Below, piece by piece: positions 1-5,183 of a stretch of 7,006 nt of DNA. Each line of letters starts with the position of its first letter. The stretch's first letter is position 1. The notes under the pieces were generated by a model. The model was not told where the DNA came from. It worked only from the letters and a program-made list of their open reading frames with translations, and ran no database searches. The position numbers were made by a program, and so were the translations under genes. This DNA comes from an uncultured Prevotellaceae bacterium (GTDB taxonomy: Bacteria; Bacteroidota; Bacteroidia; Bacteroidales; Bacteroidaceae), in contig CABSGW010000136.1 in the NCBI GenBank assembly GCA_902477365.1, positions 1 through 7,006 on the forward strand, given 5' to 3'.

Positions 1-533
1 CCCTTCTCAGAGAAGAAGTGTTACAACTACATCCCACACAAGGAAATTATATTCTTGGCTATTTAGTCAATGCCGGATTTGCCTCTGATGTTATGGCCTG
101 GCATCAAAAACATCCGGACATACCCCTCCGGTTTTTCTGGGACAAAGAAACCGAAATAAAGAAAGTAGACGAAACACTCAGTTTCCACCCCTTGGACGAT
201 GAGGCTTTTCTCGAACAAATGAAAAATTGTAAGGCTTATGCCAGTACGGCCGGATTCGAGTCAATTTGCGAAGCCATGTACCTAAACAAGAAAGTACTGA
301 TGGTTCCTGCACACATCGAACAAGATTGCAATGCCGCAGATGCGGAAAGACAAGGGATTGGATGTATTGCCCCAACCTTCAACATGGACTATTTACTTAA
401 GTTATGCGGACAGGAAGAAATGCATCAACCTCAACTTCGGCCATGGTTTCAACGCGCTCCTCAAATCATCTTACACACCCTGACCAACGAACCAGATATA
501 GAATACCCTTTTCCTATGGCTTACAACCGATAA
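1..533 (+). CDS. Glycosyltransferase, MJ1255/VC2487-like, C-terminal part (5' truncated)
   Basis: The reading frame is open to the left edge (first full codon at base 3), so the protein starts outside the window and about 176 C-terminal residues are visible. They begin with LLREEVLQLHPTQGNYILGY. Further on is a GT28/MurG-like C-terminal sugar-nucleotide-binding half: the run CKAYASTAGFESICEAMYLN, then the basic/proline strand KVLMVPAHIEQDCNA. In this GT-B fold such a segment (G-F-E-x-x-x-E-A, then P-x-x-x-E-Q-x-x-N-A) contacts the nucleotide-sugar donor. The GTG at base 18 lies inside this conserved region and is not a credible start. Family members are cytoplasmic or membrane-associated glycosyltransferases of mostly undefined acceptor, so no substrate is proposed. 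The gene ends 53 bases before the stop of the oppositely oriented acetyltransferase. No convincing terminator hairpin is visible between them. Confidence 0.8.
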   Translation, partial: LLREEVLQLHPTQGNYILGYLVNAGFASDVMAWHQKHPDIPLRFFWDKETEIKKVDETLSFHPLDDEAFLEQMKNCKAYASTAGFESICEAMYLNKKVLMVPAHIEQDCNAADAERQGIGCIAPTFNMDYLLKLCGQEEMHQPQLRPWFQRAPQIILHTLTNEPDIEYPFPMAYNR

Positions 534-586
534 AATCTATTATATCCCCTATCCGTCCACACGGTACGGCCTACCACACATACTTT

Positions 587-1030
587 CTAATCCGTATACA
601 CTAAATGCAAAATAGGGAATGGCCTTCCTGAGGCATCCAGTTCGTCGCGCCCTTCTACACAGAACCCCATATTCCGGTAAAACTGATAGGCCGCTTCGTT
701 CTGTTCATTGACATCCACTTTCCGTACTTGCTTCTCAGTCAAGGCAAAACAAACCAACTGCGTTCCGTACCCCTTATGCTGTTCATCCGGATGTACAAAA
801 AGCATTTCTATCTGCTCTTCGCTCAATCCCATAAAAGCGACCACCTCTTCTTCCTCGTTGTAAATACCATACAACTGCACCAAAGCCAAATAAGACTCCC
901 GAAGCAACTTTCCATAAAACAAAATATCCGCTTCCGACAAAAAATGATGCGTACTCCTTACCGATGCCTCCCACAATGTCCGTAACTCATCGTAGGTATC
1001 TTCTCCCAAAGGTGTGATAGTTTGTTTCAT
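587..1030 (-). CDS. GNAT-family N-acetyltransferase (YjaB-like)
   Basis: A 147-residue single-domain GNAT protein, the usual length for the family. Acetyl-CoA-binding motif A is visible as the strand IEMLFVHPDE (residues 74-83) followed by the pyrophosphate loop QHKGYGT (84-90, the Q/R-x-x-G-x-G/A pattern). Motif B follows as VNEQNEAAYQFYRNMGF (107-123), the typical N-x-x-A-x-x-F-Y-x-x-x-G-F signature. The N-terminal stretch TLWEASVRSTHHFLS (18-32) resembles YjaB-type acetyltransferases. The product should be a soluble cytoplasmic enzyme that moves an acetyl group from acetyl-CoA to an amine; the substrate cannot be read from the sequence. The ATG lies 58 bases after the stop of the BASS transporter on the same strand, and I see no TAnnTTTG box in that gap. 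Co-transcription with the transporter is therefore likely. Confidence 0.88.
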   Translation of the reverse strand: MKQTITPLGEDTYDELRTLWEASVRSTHHFLSEADILFYGKLLRESYLALVQLYGIYNEEEEVVAFMGLSEEQIEMLFVHPDEQHKGYGTQLVCFALTEKQVRKVDVNEQNEAAYQFYRNMGFCVEGRDELDASGRPFPILHLVYTD

Positions 1031-1088
1031 GCTACATAGTTATTTATAAGCCGATTGAAGACTGAGAAAGGGGTGCTTGCCATCCCCA

Positions 1089-2051
1089 TCATCCCATCGT
1101 CTCCTGCTTTCTCCGTTTCCACAACTGATAACTGTTAATCGAATTTTGCCACAACACGTATGCTCCCGGGCCAATAGCCGACAAAGGACTCAAATAAGTA
1201 AATGCCATCCAAATGGCGAAAATCGTATTCTTTTGTCCTAACGCCTGTCCACCGCTTATGCGCTCTCCGTAAAAACTGCCTATCCATTTTCCCAAAGCAA
1301 ACTTCAAACCGCATACCAATAAGGCCGCCAACCCAATTTTCCACTCCAAAAAGGAACTGGCCGATGAGGTCAACACCGTGTGGGTGGTCTGTGCCATGAC
1401 CAAAGCCAAAGCTATGCCCCATAAATAAAAAGCGATATCCTTCAAACCCAACACACGGGCATGCAATGCCGGCAAAAAACGACGTACCGCCCATGCTGCC
1501 ACAAAGGGAAGAATCAACAGTTGAGTCACCTTGTTCAACATCACAAGAAAGGTCAAGCTCATTGGCAACTCTACATGGGGATGTACCAACGGACACAACA
1601 CGGTTATCAGCACAGCCGAAAGCAAGTTAGACTCCAGCGTATATGTAGTCAGCGAACCGGCATTTCCACCCAACTTCCCCGTGACAACAGCTGCCGCCGT
1701 TGCCGTAGGGCATAACAAACAGGCTAACGCTCCTTCCCAAATCACTCGGTTTTCCCCGTCAGGAACACCATACATCATATAGACAGCCACTCCCACGCAG
1801 GCCACCGTCTGCAACAAGAGCAACCATACATGCCAACGCTTTGGCTTCAAATCGGGCAAATCCACCTTACAGAAGGTAAAGAAAAGCATCAAAAAAATCA
1901 GTATCGGCGTCAAAAAGACGGACAAGCCATGCAGATAGGGCTTAGCCGGTACCAACAAGGAAATCTGTGCGAACAGGAAATATCCCAACACCCCCAACAA
2001 CATGGCACAAGGGAGTGTCCAATTCTTCACAAACCGAATAAGATAGGTCAT
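1089..2051 (-). CDS. BASS-superfamily (bile acid:sodium symporter-like) transporter
   Basis: A 320-residue, very hydrophobic inner-membrane protein with about ten predicted helices, the size and layout of bacterial ASBT-like carriers. The two crossing-helix signatures are recognisable: LLCPTATAAAVVTGKLGG (residues 112-129), corresponding to TM4, and GGQALGQKNTIFAIWMA (267-283), corresponding to TM9. By manual alignment with the Neisseria ASBT structure, the usual sodium ligands are absent (see findings), so coupling and substrate are uncertain. The open frame extends 13 codons further, to an ATG at 2090, but a -7 promoter box (2079-2086) lies within that extension. The start is therefore placed at the ATG at 2051, giving MTYLIRFVKNW. 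The GNAT acetyltransferase follows 58 bases downstream, probably in the same transcript. Confidence 0.82.
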   Translation of the reverse strand: MTYLIRFVKNWTLPCAMLLGVLGYFLFAQISLLVPAKPYLHGLSVFLTPILIFLMLFFTFCKVDLPDLKPKRWHVWLLLLQTVACVGVAVYMMYGVPDGENRVIWEGALACLLCPTATAAAVVTGKLGGNAGSLTTYTLESNLLSAVLITVLCPLVHPHVELPMSLTFLVMLNKVTQLLILPFVAAWAVRRFLPALHARVLGLKDIAFYLWGIALALVMAQTTHTVLTSSASSFLEWKIGLAALLVCGLKFALGKWIGSFYGERISGGQALGQKNTIFAIWMAFTYLSPLSAIGPGAYVLWQNSINSYQLWKRRKQETMG

Positions 2052-2078
2052 TACATTAAAACCATTGATTCTCGGATG

Positions 2079-2086
2079 CAAAGATA
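2079..2086 (-). promoter_or_regulatory. Bacteroides-type -7 promoter element for the BASS/GNAT unit
   Basis: Read on the minus strand, the sequence is TATCTTTG followed by C, a full match to the Bacteroides primary-sigma -7 element TAnnTTTG. No good -33 TTTG is visible 19-21 bases upstream. The box lies 27 bases ahead of the ATG at 2051 and downstream of the ATG at 2090, which decides the start of the transporter. Confidence 0.6.
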
Positions 2087-2198
2087 CCATTTTCTATCGA
2101 CATTCACTCTTTTCATCCTGCCGGGTACACAATACTTATACGCTTTATACAATCTTTCCACTTCTTTTTCAAGAAAACATCTGCCGTCAAAACCAACA

Positions 2199-2432
2199 TT
2201 AATATTCTTTGTAATACAACAGACTCCCCTCCACCGTAAAGCCCTCCACCGAAAAACTCACATCCTTACAGGTTAAATTGTTCCAGAAAAAAACATCCAC
2301 TTTGCCCTACGAATCCAGTGTTACATTCGAATTTCCCCAAAGAGTGCGACAGGAAAATACCGTACTGTCCGACACACCGAAACAAGGAAAAAACACCAAT
2401 ATAAACAGGGGTAACAAACAAGTTCGTTGTAT
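2199..2432 (-). pseudogene. Decayed small secreted or lipoprotein-like gene with in-frame TAG
   Basis: One minus-strand frame reads coherently for 77 codons, broken only by a TAG at 2307-2309. It opens at an ATA codon (2430-2432), directly after CTC and an in-frame TAG. Reading the ATA as a start gives M-QRTCLLPLFILVFFPCFG, which resembles a signal peptide with one charged residue and a hydrophobic core. The frame continues through TVFSCRTLWGNSNVTLDS, then TAG, then GKVDVFFWNNLTCKDVSFSV and EGFTVEGSLLYYKEY, ending in TAA. The second half has strongly gene-like codon use (GTG, GAG, GGC, TTT, TCG). A TAnnTTTG box lies 36 bases upstream. With the start lost and a nonsense codon present, I read it as a pseudogene of a small exported protein. 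I do not recognise the family. Use of ATA as a start and read-through of the TAG cannot be excluded. Confidence 0.45.
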
Positions 2433-2467
2433 GAGCTAATCGATATAAAAGTGTTTAAGTTTACCGC

Positions 2468-2475
2468 CAAAGCTA
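2468..2475 (-). promoter_or_regulatory. -7 promoter element upstream of the decayed small gene
   Basis: The minus strand reads TAGCTTTG, matching TAnnTTTG, 36 bases upstream of the ATA codon that opens the broken reading frame at 2432. The -33 region is poor. The spacing and orientation suit a real promoter of the remnant, but an 8-base match with two free positions can occur by chance in AT-rich DNA. Confidence 0.4.
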
Positions 2476-2761
2476 CCATATTTTTCCATAATTATTCTTT
2501 AACTCCTAATACCCAATCCTAGACAAGCATAGTCATACGGGAAACGGGAAACATTCATACACACGAAGTATATTTATAAGACAAGCCTAACGAGAAAACA
2601 ATAAAAGCACAAACAAAAGAACTGTTTTTTAAATTTCCAATCTATAAAAACACAGAAACACCCCAACAAGACATTTTTTTAAAAGCTACCAGTCTTAAAA
2701 CAACAAACCATATTAAACCACCACTCCCGACCCTCTTCCAACAGCATTTGGATACCGACTT
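2476..2761. other. AT-rich intergenic stretch with no recognisable gene
   Basis: This stretch is strongly A-rich on the plus strand, with stop codons in all frames I followed. It contains a short tandem repeat, CGGGAAA twice at 2538-2551, and poly-T/poly-A runs near 2625 and 2675. The sequence AAAGCTACCA occurs at 2469-2478, in the adjacent minus-strand promoter region, and again near 2683. I see no full -33/-7 promoter pair, no terminator-like hairpin and no RNA gene that I can support. The base composition changes clearly near 2730, where the sequence becomes more GC-balanced. Confidence 0.5.
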
Positions 2762-2938
2762 ATGTCCTCCCTCTATTACAACCCTACCGTTCTGGGCATC
2801 TCGTCACAACAACCAGCGCAGGACGTTGAAACGAACACGCGTGTTCGTCACCGCAACAAACAGTATATGGTAACTCGCGGATACAATCCATCCCAACCCG
2901 CCGGAGAAACGAAATACAGCGATATAGGCTTTTTATAA
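2762..2938 (+). CDS. Possible 58-residue small protein, unknown function
   Basis: An ATG-initiated frame of 58 codons begins MSSLYYNPTVLGISSQQPAQ, passes through RVRHRNKQYMVTRGYNPSQP and ends AGETKYSDIGFL. The frame stays open for a further 16 codons upstream of the ATG. Codon use looks like the neighbouring genes: I counted about 53% G or C at third positions, against a clearly AT-rich region just upstream. The peptide is hydrophilic, with no signal peptide, membrane helix or cysteine. It stops 23 bases before the DUF3316 ATG on the same strand, so it could be a first operon member or a fragment of a degraded gene. No promoter or ribosome-binding site is evident, and I do not recognise a family. 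The opposite strand has no competing ORF with a start codon. Confidence 0.3.
   Translation: MSSLYYNPTVLGISSQQPAQDVETNTRVRHRNKQYMVTRGYNPSQPAGETKYSDIGFL
2831..2848. repeat. 18-bp perfect palindrome
   Basis: ACGAACACGCGTGTTCGT is its own reverse complement over all 18 bases. There is no loop and no following T tract, so it is not terminator-like. The shape suits a dimeric DNA-binding protein. It lies about 100 bases upstream of the DUF3316 -7 box and inside the possible small ORF, where it encodes T-N-T-R-V-R on either strand. Its role is unknown. Confidence 0.5.
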
Positions 2939-2947
2939 AATTTATCG

Positions 2948-2955
2948 TACCTTTG
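2948..2955 (+). promoter_or_regulatory. -7 promoter element of the DUF3316/S41 operon
   Basis: TACCTTTG followed by C matches TAnnTTTG fully. No clear -33 TTTG lies 19-21 bases upstream, although a T-rich run is present at 2930-2934. The box ends only six bases before the ATG at 2962, so transcription from it would give a leaderless or nearly leaderless message. It also overlaps the TTG at 2953, which excludes that upstream start if the promoter is real. Confidence 0.5.
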
Positions 2956-2961
2956 CCGCGT

Positions 2962-3798
2962 ATGAAACGCTTTATCTACACGACACTGCTTGCCGCACTA
3001 ACCGTATGCTGTGACCTGTCCGCACAAACGGAACAAGCAGACTCCATACCCGCAAACCGATACCGTACCCATGCCACCCTGCTTGGCATAGGCGGAACGA
3101 ATCTGCTGGATACCTACCTGACTCCACTGGAATATACCGGCACGGAAGTGCGCATTCTACGCGAAACGGAGCGCATGACGCGCATGGCAAAAGGACGTAT
3201 ATCGGTGCAGAGCCGCGTAGACGGACACGTGGCCTACGCAAAGTCGCCAACCGATGACAACAAGGAGTGGGAAGGCTATGTGTCGTGGAACATGCTGTGG
3301 CACTACAACTGGCGTCCCCTGCCGGGACTGACCTTGCAAGCAGGCGGTGGCAGTGAGATTGGAGGCGGATTCTTGTACAACACACACCAAGGAAACAATC
3401 CGGCACAGGCACGGGCTGCCATACATCTGAAGGCATCGGTAGCGGCACGTTACCGGTTCAGATTGTGGGGGCATCCCCTCACGGCCCGTTACCAGGTGGA
3501 CGCCCCGTTAATGGGGGCGATGTTCTCGCCCAACTACGGACAATCATACTATGAACTGTTTTCGCTGGGGCACTACGATCACAACGTATGCTTTACCCAT
3601 CCCGGCAACGCTCCGGGCATGACCCACCTGCTGACGCTGGACATCCCCATAGGCAACGCCGCACTGCGCACCGGTTACCTGTGCGACATCCGTCAGAGCC
3701 ACGTGAACCACCTGAAAGCGCACAGCTGGAGCCATCTGTTTGTGATTGGTTACGTAAAGCACTTTTATCTTGTCAAACCCAACCGCCGCACCCCATGA
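2962..3798 (+). CDS. Exported DUF3316 family protein
   Basis: A 278-residue protein with a clear signal peptide: MKRFIYTTLLAALTVCC, then DLSAQ, with probable cleavage near residues 21-22. The mature part is rich in alternating aromatic and polar residues and glycine, as in outer-membrane or periplasmic beta-structured proteins. I recognise it as DUF3316, a Bacteroidetes family without known function. The typical features are LLGIGGTNLLDTYLTPLEYTG near the N-terminus (residues 40-60), SPNYGQSYYELF (189-200) and the C-terminal end with H-S-W-S-H-L-F-V-I-G-Y-V-K-H-F. The ATG at 2962 begins directly with the signal peptide. An in-frame TTG nine bases upstream lies in the -7 box and is rejected. 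The stop codon overlaps the next ATG (ATGA at 3795-3798), so translation is probably coupled to the S41 peptidase. A link to that enzyme, as substrate or partner, is inference only. Confidence 0.75.
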   Translation: MKRFIYTTLLAALTVCCDLSAQTEQADSIPANRYRTHATLLGIGGTNLLDTYLTPLEYTGTEVRILRETERMTRMAKGRISVQSRVDGHVAYAKSPTDDNKEWEGYVSWNMLWHYNWRPLPGLTLQAGGGSEIGGGFLYNTHQGNNPAQARAAIHLKASVAARYRFRLWGHPLTARYQVDAPLMGAMFSPNYGQSYYELFSLGHYDHNVCFTHPGNAPGMTHLLTLDIPIGNAALRTGYLCDIRQSHVNHLKAHSWSHLFVIGYVKHFYLVKPNRRTP

Positions 3799-4811
3799 AA
3801 CGTTTACGATATTTTCTGTTGTTATTCCCCCTATTGTTCACCTCCTGCATCACCGAAGAGGTTGCACCAGACACGATTCCGGGCAATTTCTATGCCTTGT
3901 GGAAGATTGTGGACCAACGCTATTGTTTCTTTCAGGAAAAAGCCGATGAATACGGCCTGGACTGGCGGGAAAAATTTGAACAACACCGGTTGAACCTGAC
4001 TGCCGGCATGACCAACGAACAGTTGTTTGAGGTATGCGGCAACTTGCTGGCCGAACTACGCGACGGACACGTGAACCTGTATGCCGCACACGACGTGGCA
4101 CGTTATTGGAAGTGGTTTGAGGACTATCCGGCCAATTTCAGCGACAGCCTGCAACGCCGCTACCTGGGTACGGACTACCGGATAGCCTCGGGCATCAAAT
4201 ACAAGATTCTGGACGACAACATCGGGTACATCTATTGCGGCTCGTTTGAATCGGAAGCCGGATCGGGCAACCTGAGCGAGATATTCCGCTACCTGGCCCC
4301 CTGCAACGGGGTGATTGTTGATGTACGGAACAATTCGGGAGGCATGCTGACAGCAGCTGAGAAACTGGCATCGTGCTTCACCAACAAAGAAATTACCGTG
4401 GGCTATATGTCCCACAAAACCGGACCGGGCCACGATGCGTTCTCGGCCCCACAAGCCATTAAAATGAAGCCGGCAGAAGGAATGCGCTGGCAAAAGGACG
4501 TGGTGGTGCTGACAAACCGCAGCAGTTACAGTGCAGCCAACAGCTTTGTTATGTACATGAAGGCCTGTCCGAACGTGACCACCGTAGGAGACCGTACGGG
4601 AGGAGGAGCCGGCATGCCTTTCTTGTCGGAACTGCCCAACGGTTGGACGGTGCGGTTCTCGGCCTGTCCCATGTACGACACTCAAATGGTATGTACCGAG
4701 TCGGGCATAGATCCGGACGTGAAAGTGGACATCAGCTCTGCCGACTACAATGCCGGACGCGATACCATTCTGGAGGAAGCCCGCCGCCTGTTGCACAAAA
4801 GAATAGATTAA
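3795..4811 (+). CDS. S41-family peptidase, predicted lipoprotein
   Basis: A 338-residue protein with a lipoprotein signal peptide: MKRLRYFLLLFPLLFTSC, with the lipid-bearing cysteine at residue 18. The acidic ITEEV after it could favour surface export in Bacteroidetes. The N-terminal part contains LAELRDGHVNLYA (85-97), including the conserved D-G-H with His92. The catalytic domain (about 140-312) has VIVDVRNNSGG (173-183), then LTNRSSYSAANSF (239-251) with the probable nucleophile Ser246, then VGDRTGGGAG (264-273), and TESGIDPD (301-308) with Glu302. The Lys of CtpA-type Ser-Lys enzymes (in T-F-G-K-G) is glycine here, so a tricorn-like arrangement using Ser246, His92 and Glu302 is more likely. 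I see no PDZ domain. An alternative long frame from 3588 is only an extension through the upstream gene; the ATG at 3795 begins the signal peptide and overlaps the DUF3316 stop. Confidence 0.88.
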   Translation: MKRLRYFLLLFPLLFTSCITEEVAPDTIPGNFYALWKIVDQRYCFFQEKADEYGLDWREKFEQHRLNLTAGMTNEQLFEVCGNLLAELRDGHVNLYAAHDVARYWKWFEDYPANFSDSLQRRYLGTDYRIASGIKYKILDDNIGYIYCGSFESEAGSGNLSEIFRYLAPCNGVIVDVRNNSGGMLTAAEKLASCFTNKEITVGYMSHKTGPGHDAFSAPQAIKMKPAEGMRWQKDVVVLTNRSSYSAANSFVMYMKACPNVTTVGDRTGGGAGMPFLSELPNGWTVRFSACPMYDTQMVCTESGIDPDVKVDISSADYNAGRDTILEEARRLLHKRID

Positions 4812-4848
4812 AACAACCTACAAAAAAACACGGGCAGCCTTACTTTTA

Positions 4849-4879
4849 TTTGGCAATTCCACAAAAAGTAGTATCTTTG
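4849..4879 (+). promoter_or_regulatory. Promoter of tRNA-Leu (-33 and -7 elements)
   Basis: TTTG at 4849-4852 and TATCTTTG at 4872-4879 are separated by exactly 19 bases, an excellent match to the Bacteroides primary-sigma promoter (TTTG and TAnnTTTG). The tRNA begins 12 bases after the -7 box, allowing a short 5' leader. This is the best promoter in the window. Confidence 0.85.
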
Positions 4880-4891
4880 CACCCGAAACGA

Positions 4892-4973
4892 GCGCCTGTG
4901 GCGAAATTGGTAGACGCGCCAGACTTAGGATCTGGTGGTTCAGGCCGTGTAGGTTCGAGTCCTATCAGGCGCA
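4892..4973 (+). tRNA. tRNA-Leu, anticodon UAG
   Basis: The acceptor arms GCGCCTG (4892-4898) and CAGGCGC (4966-4972) pair over seven bases, with discriminator A at 4973. The D arm contains AAATTGGTAGA. The anticodon stem CCAGA/TCTGG (4919-4923 and 4931-4935) closes the loop CTTAGGA, placing anticodon TAG at 4926-4928. This reads CUA and probably other CUN codons. A long variable arm (class II, as expected for Leu) precedes the T arm, which has GTAGG, loop TTCGAGT and CCTAT. The genomic sequence after the discriminator is CAC, so the CCA end is not encoded and must be added by nucleotidyltransferase. The gene stands alone between its own promoter and terminator. Confidence 0.97.
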
Positions 4974-5025
4974 CACAAAAAAGACCGTTTATTCTTTTAA
5001 ACAAGGAATAAACGGTCCTTTTTGT
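4974..5025 (+). terminator. Strong intrinsic terminator after tRNA-Leu
   Basis: The arms GACCGTTTATTC (4983-4994) and GAATAAACGGTC (5006-5017) form a perfect 12-bp stem around an 11-base loop and are followed by CTTTTTG. The A-rich sequence before the stem pairs with the T run after it (CACAAAAA with TTTTTGTG, one A/C mismatch between the two blocks), extending the symmetry to about 20 bp. It begins right after the tRNA 3' end. The near-symmetry means it could also stop transcription from the other strand. Confidence 0.9.
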
Positions 5026-5122
5026 GTATATTCAGTATCACTCAAACCCTATCCCAAGACAGAATAAAGATACGACGAAGACTATTTTTCACATCAAACA
5101 AGCGTTATTCGAAAAATAGGAT

Positions 5123-5130
5123 TATCTTTG
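5123..5130 (+). promoter_or_regulatory. -7 promoter element of the YitT-family gene
   Basis: TATCTTTG followed by CGCCCG matches TAnnTTTG and resembles the tRNA promoter just upstream (TATCTTTG then CACCCG). No clear -33 TTTG lies at the right distance. It sits 53 bases ahead of the ATG at 5184 and downstream of the ATG at 5022, excluding the latter as the start. Confidence 0.65.
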
Positions 5131-5141
5131 CGCCCGCATAT

Positions 5142-5161
5142 TTTCCGCATAGAACCGGAAA
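5142..5161 (+). promoter_or_regulatory. Small inverted repeat in the YitT 5' leader
   Basis: TTTCCG (5142-5147) and CGGAAA (5156-5161) pair perfectly around an eight-base loop in the predicted untranslated leader, about 22 bases before the ATG. It may be a leader hairpin or a half-site pair for a regulator. A six-base match is short enough to be chance. Confidence 0.25.
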
Positions 5162-5183
5162 GGATAAAGTCAAACAACAAACA

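Noticed and set aside
552..565. Small CCGT/ACGG hairpin between the convergent glycosyltransferase and GNAT genes as a terminator
   Set aside because: A four-base stem without a T run is too weak to support.
1830..2276. A 148-codon plus-strand frame across the transporter start and into the intergenic gap
   Set aside because: It is antisense to the transporter, is rich in Gln, His and Lys without domain features, and crosses the minus-strand promoter region.
2538..2551. Tandem CGGGAAA repeat in the AT-rich gap as a functional repeat array
   Set aside because: Only two copies of seven bases are present, with no further periodic copies or associated gene.
2831..2848. Reading the palindrome as a Gram-positive-type LexA (SOS) box
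   Set aside because: The outer half-sites CGAAC and GTTCG match, but six bases lie between GAAC and GTTC instead of four, and no SOS gene is adjacent.
4056..4796. A 246-codon open frame on the minus strand opposite the S41 gene
   Set aside because: It is an antisense shadow of a well-supported peptidase gene with intact motifs. The translation has no recognisable domain and an unnatural Val/His/Arg-rich composition.
3588..4811. A longer 407-residue frame for the S41 peptidase starting inside the DUF3316 gene
   Set aside because: The extra N-terminus is an out-of-frame reading of DUF3316, and the lipoprotein signal peptide begins exactly at the ATG at 3795.
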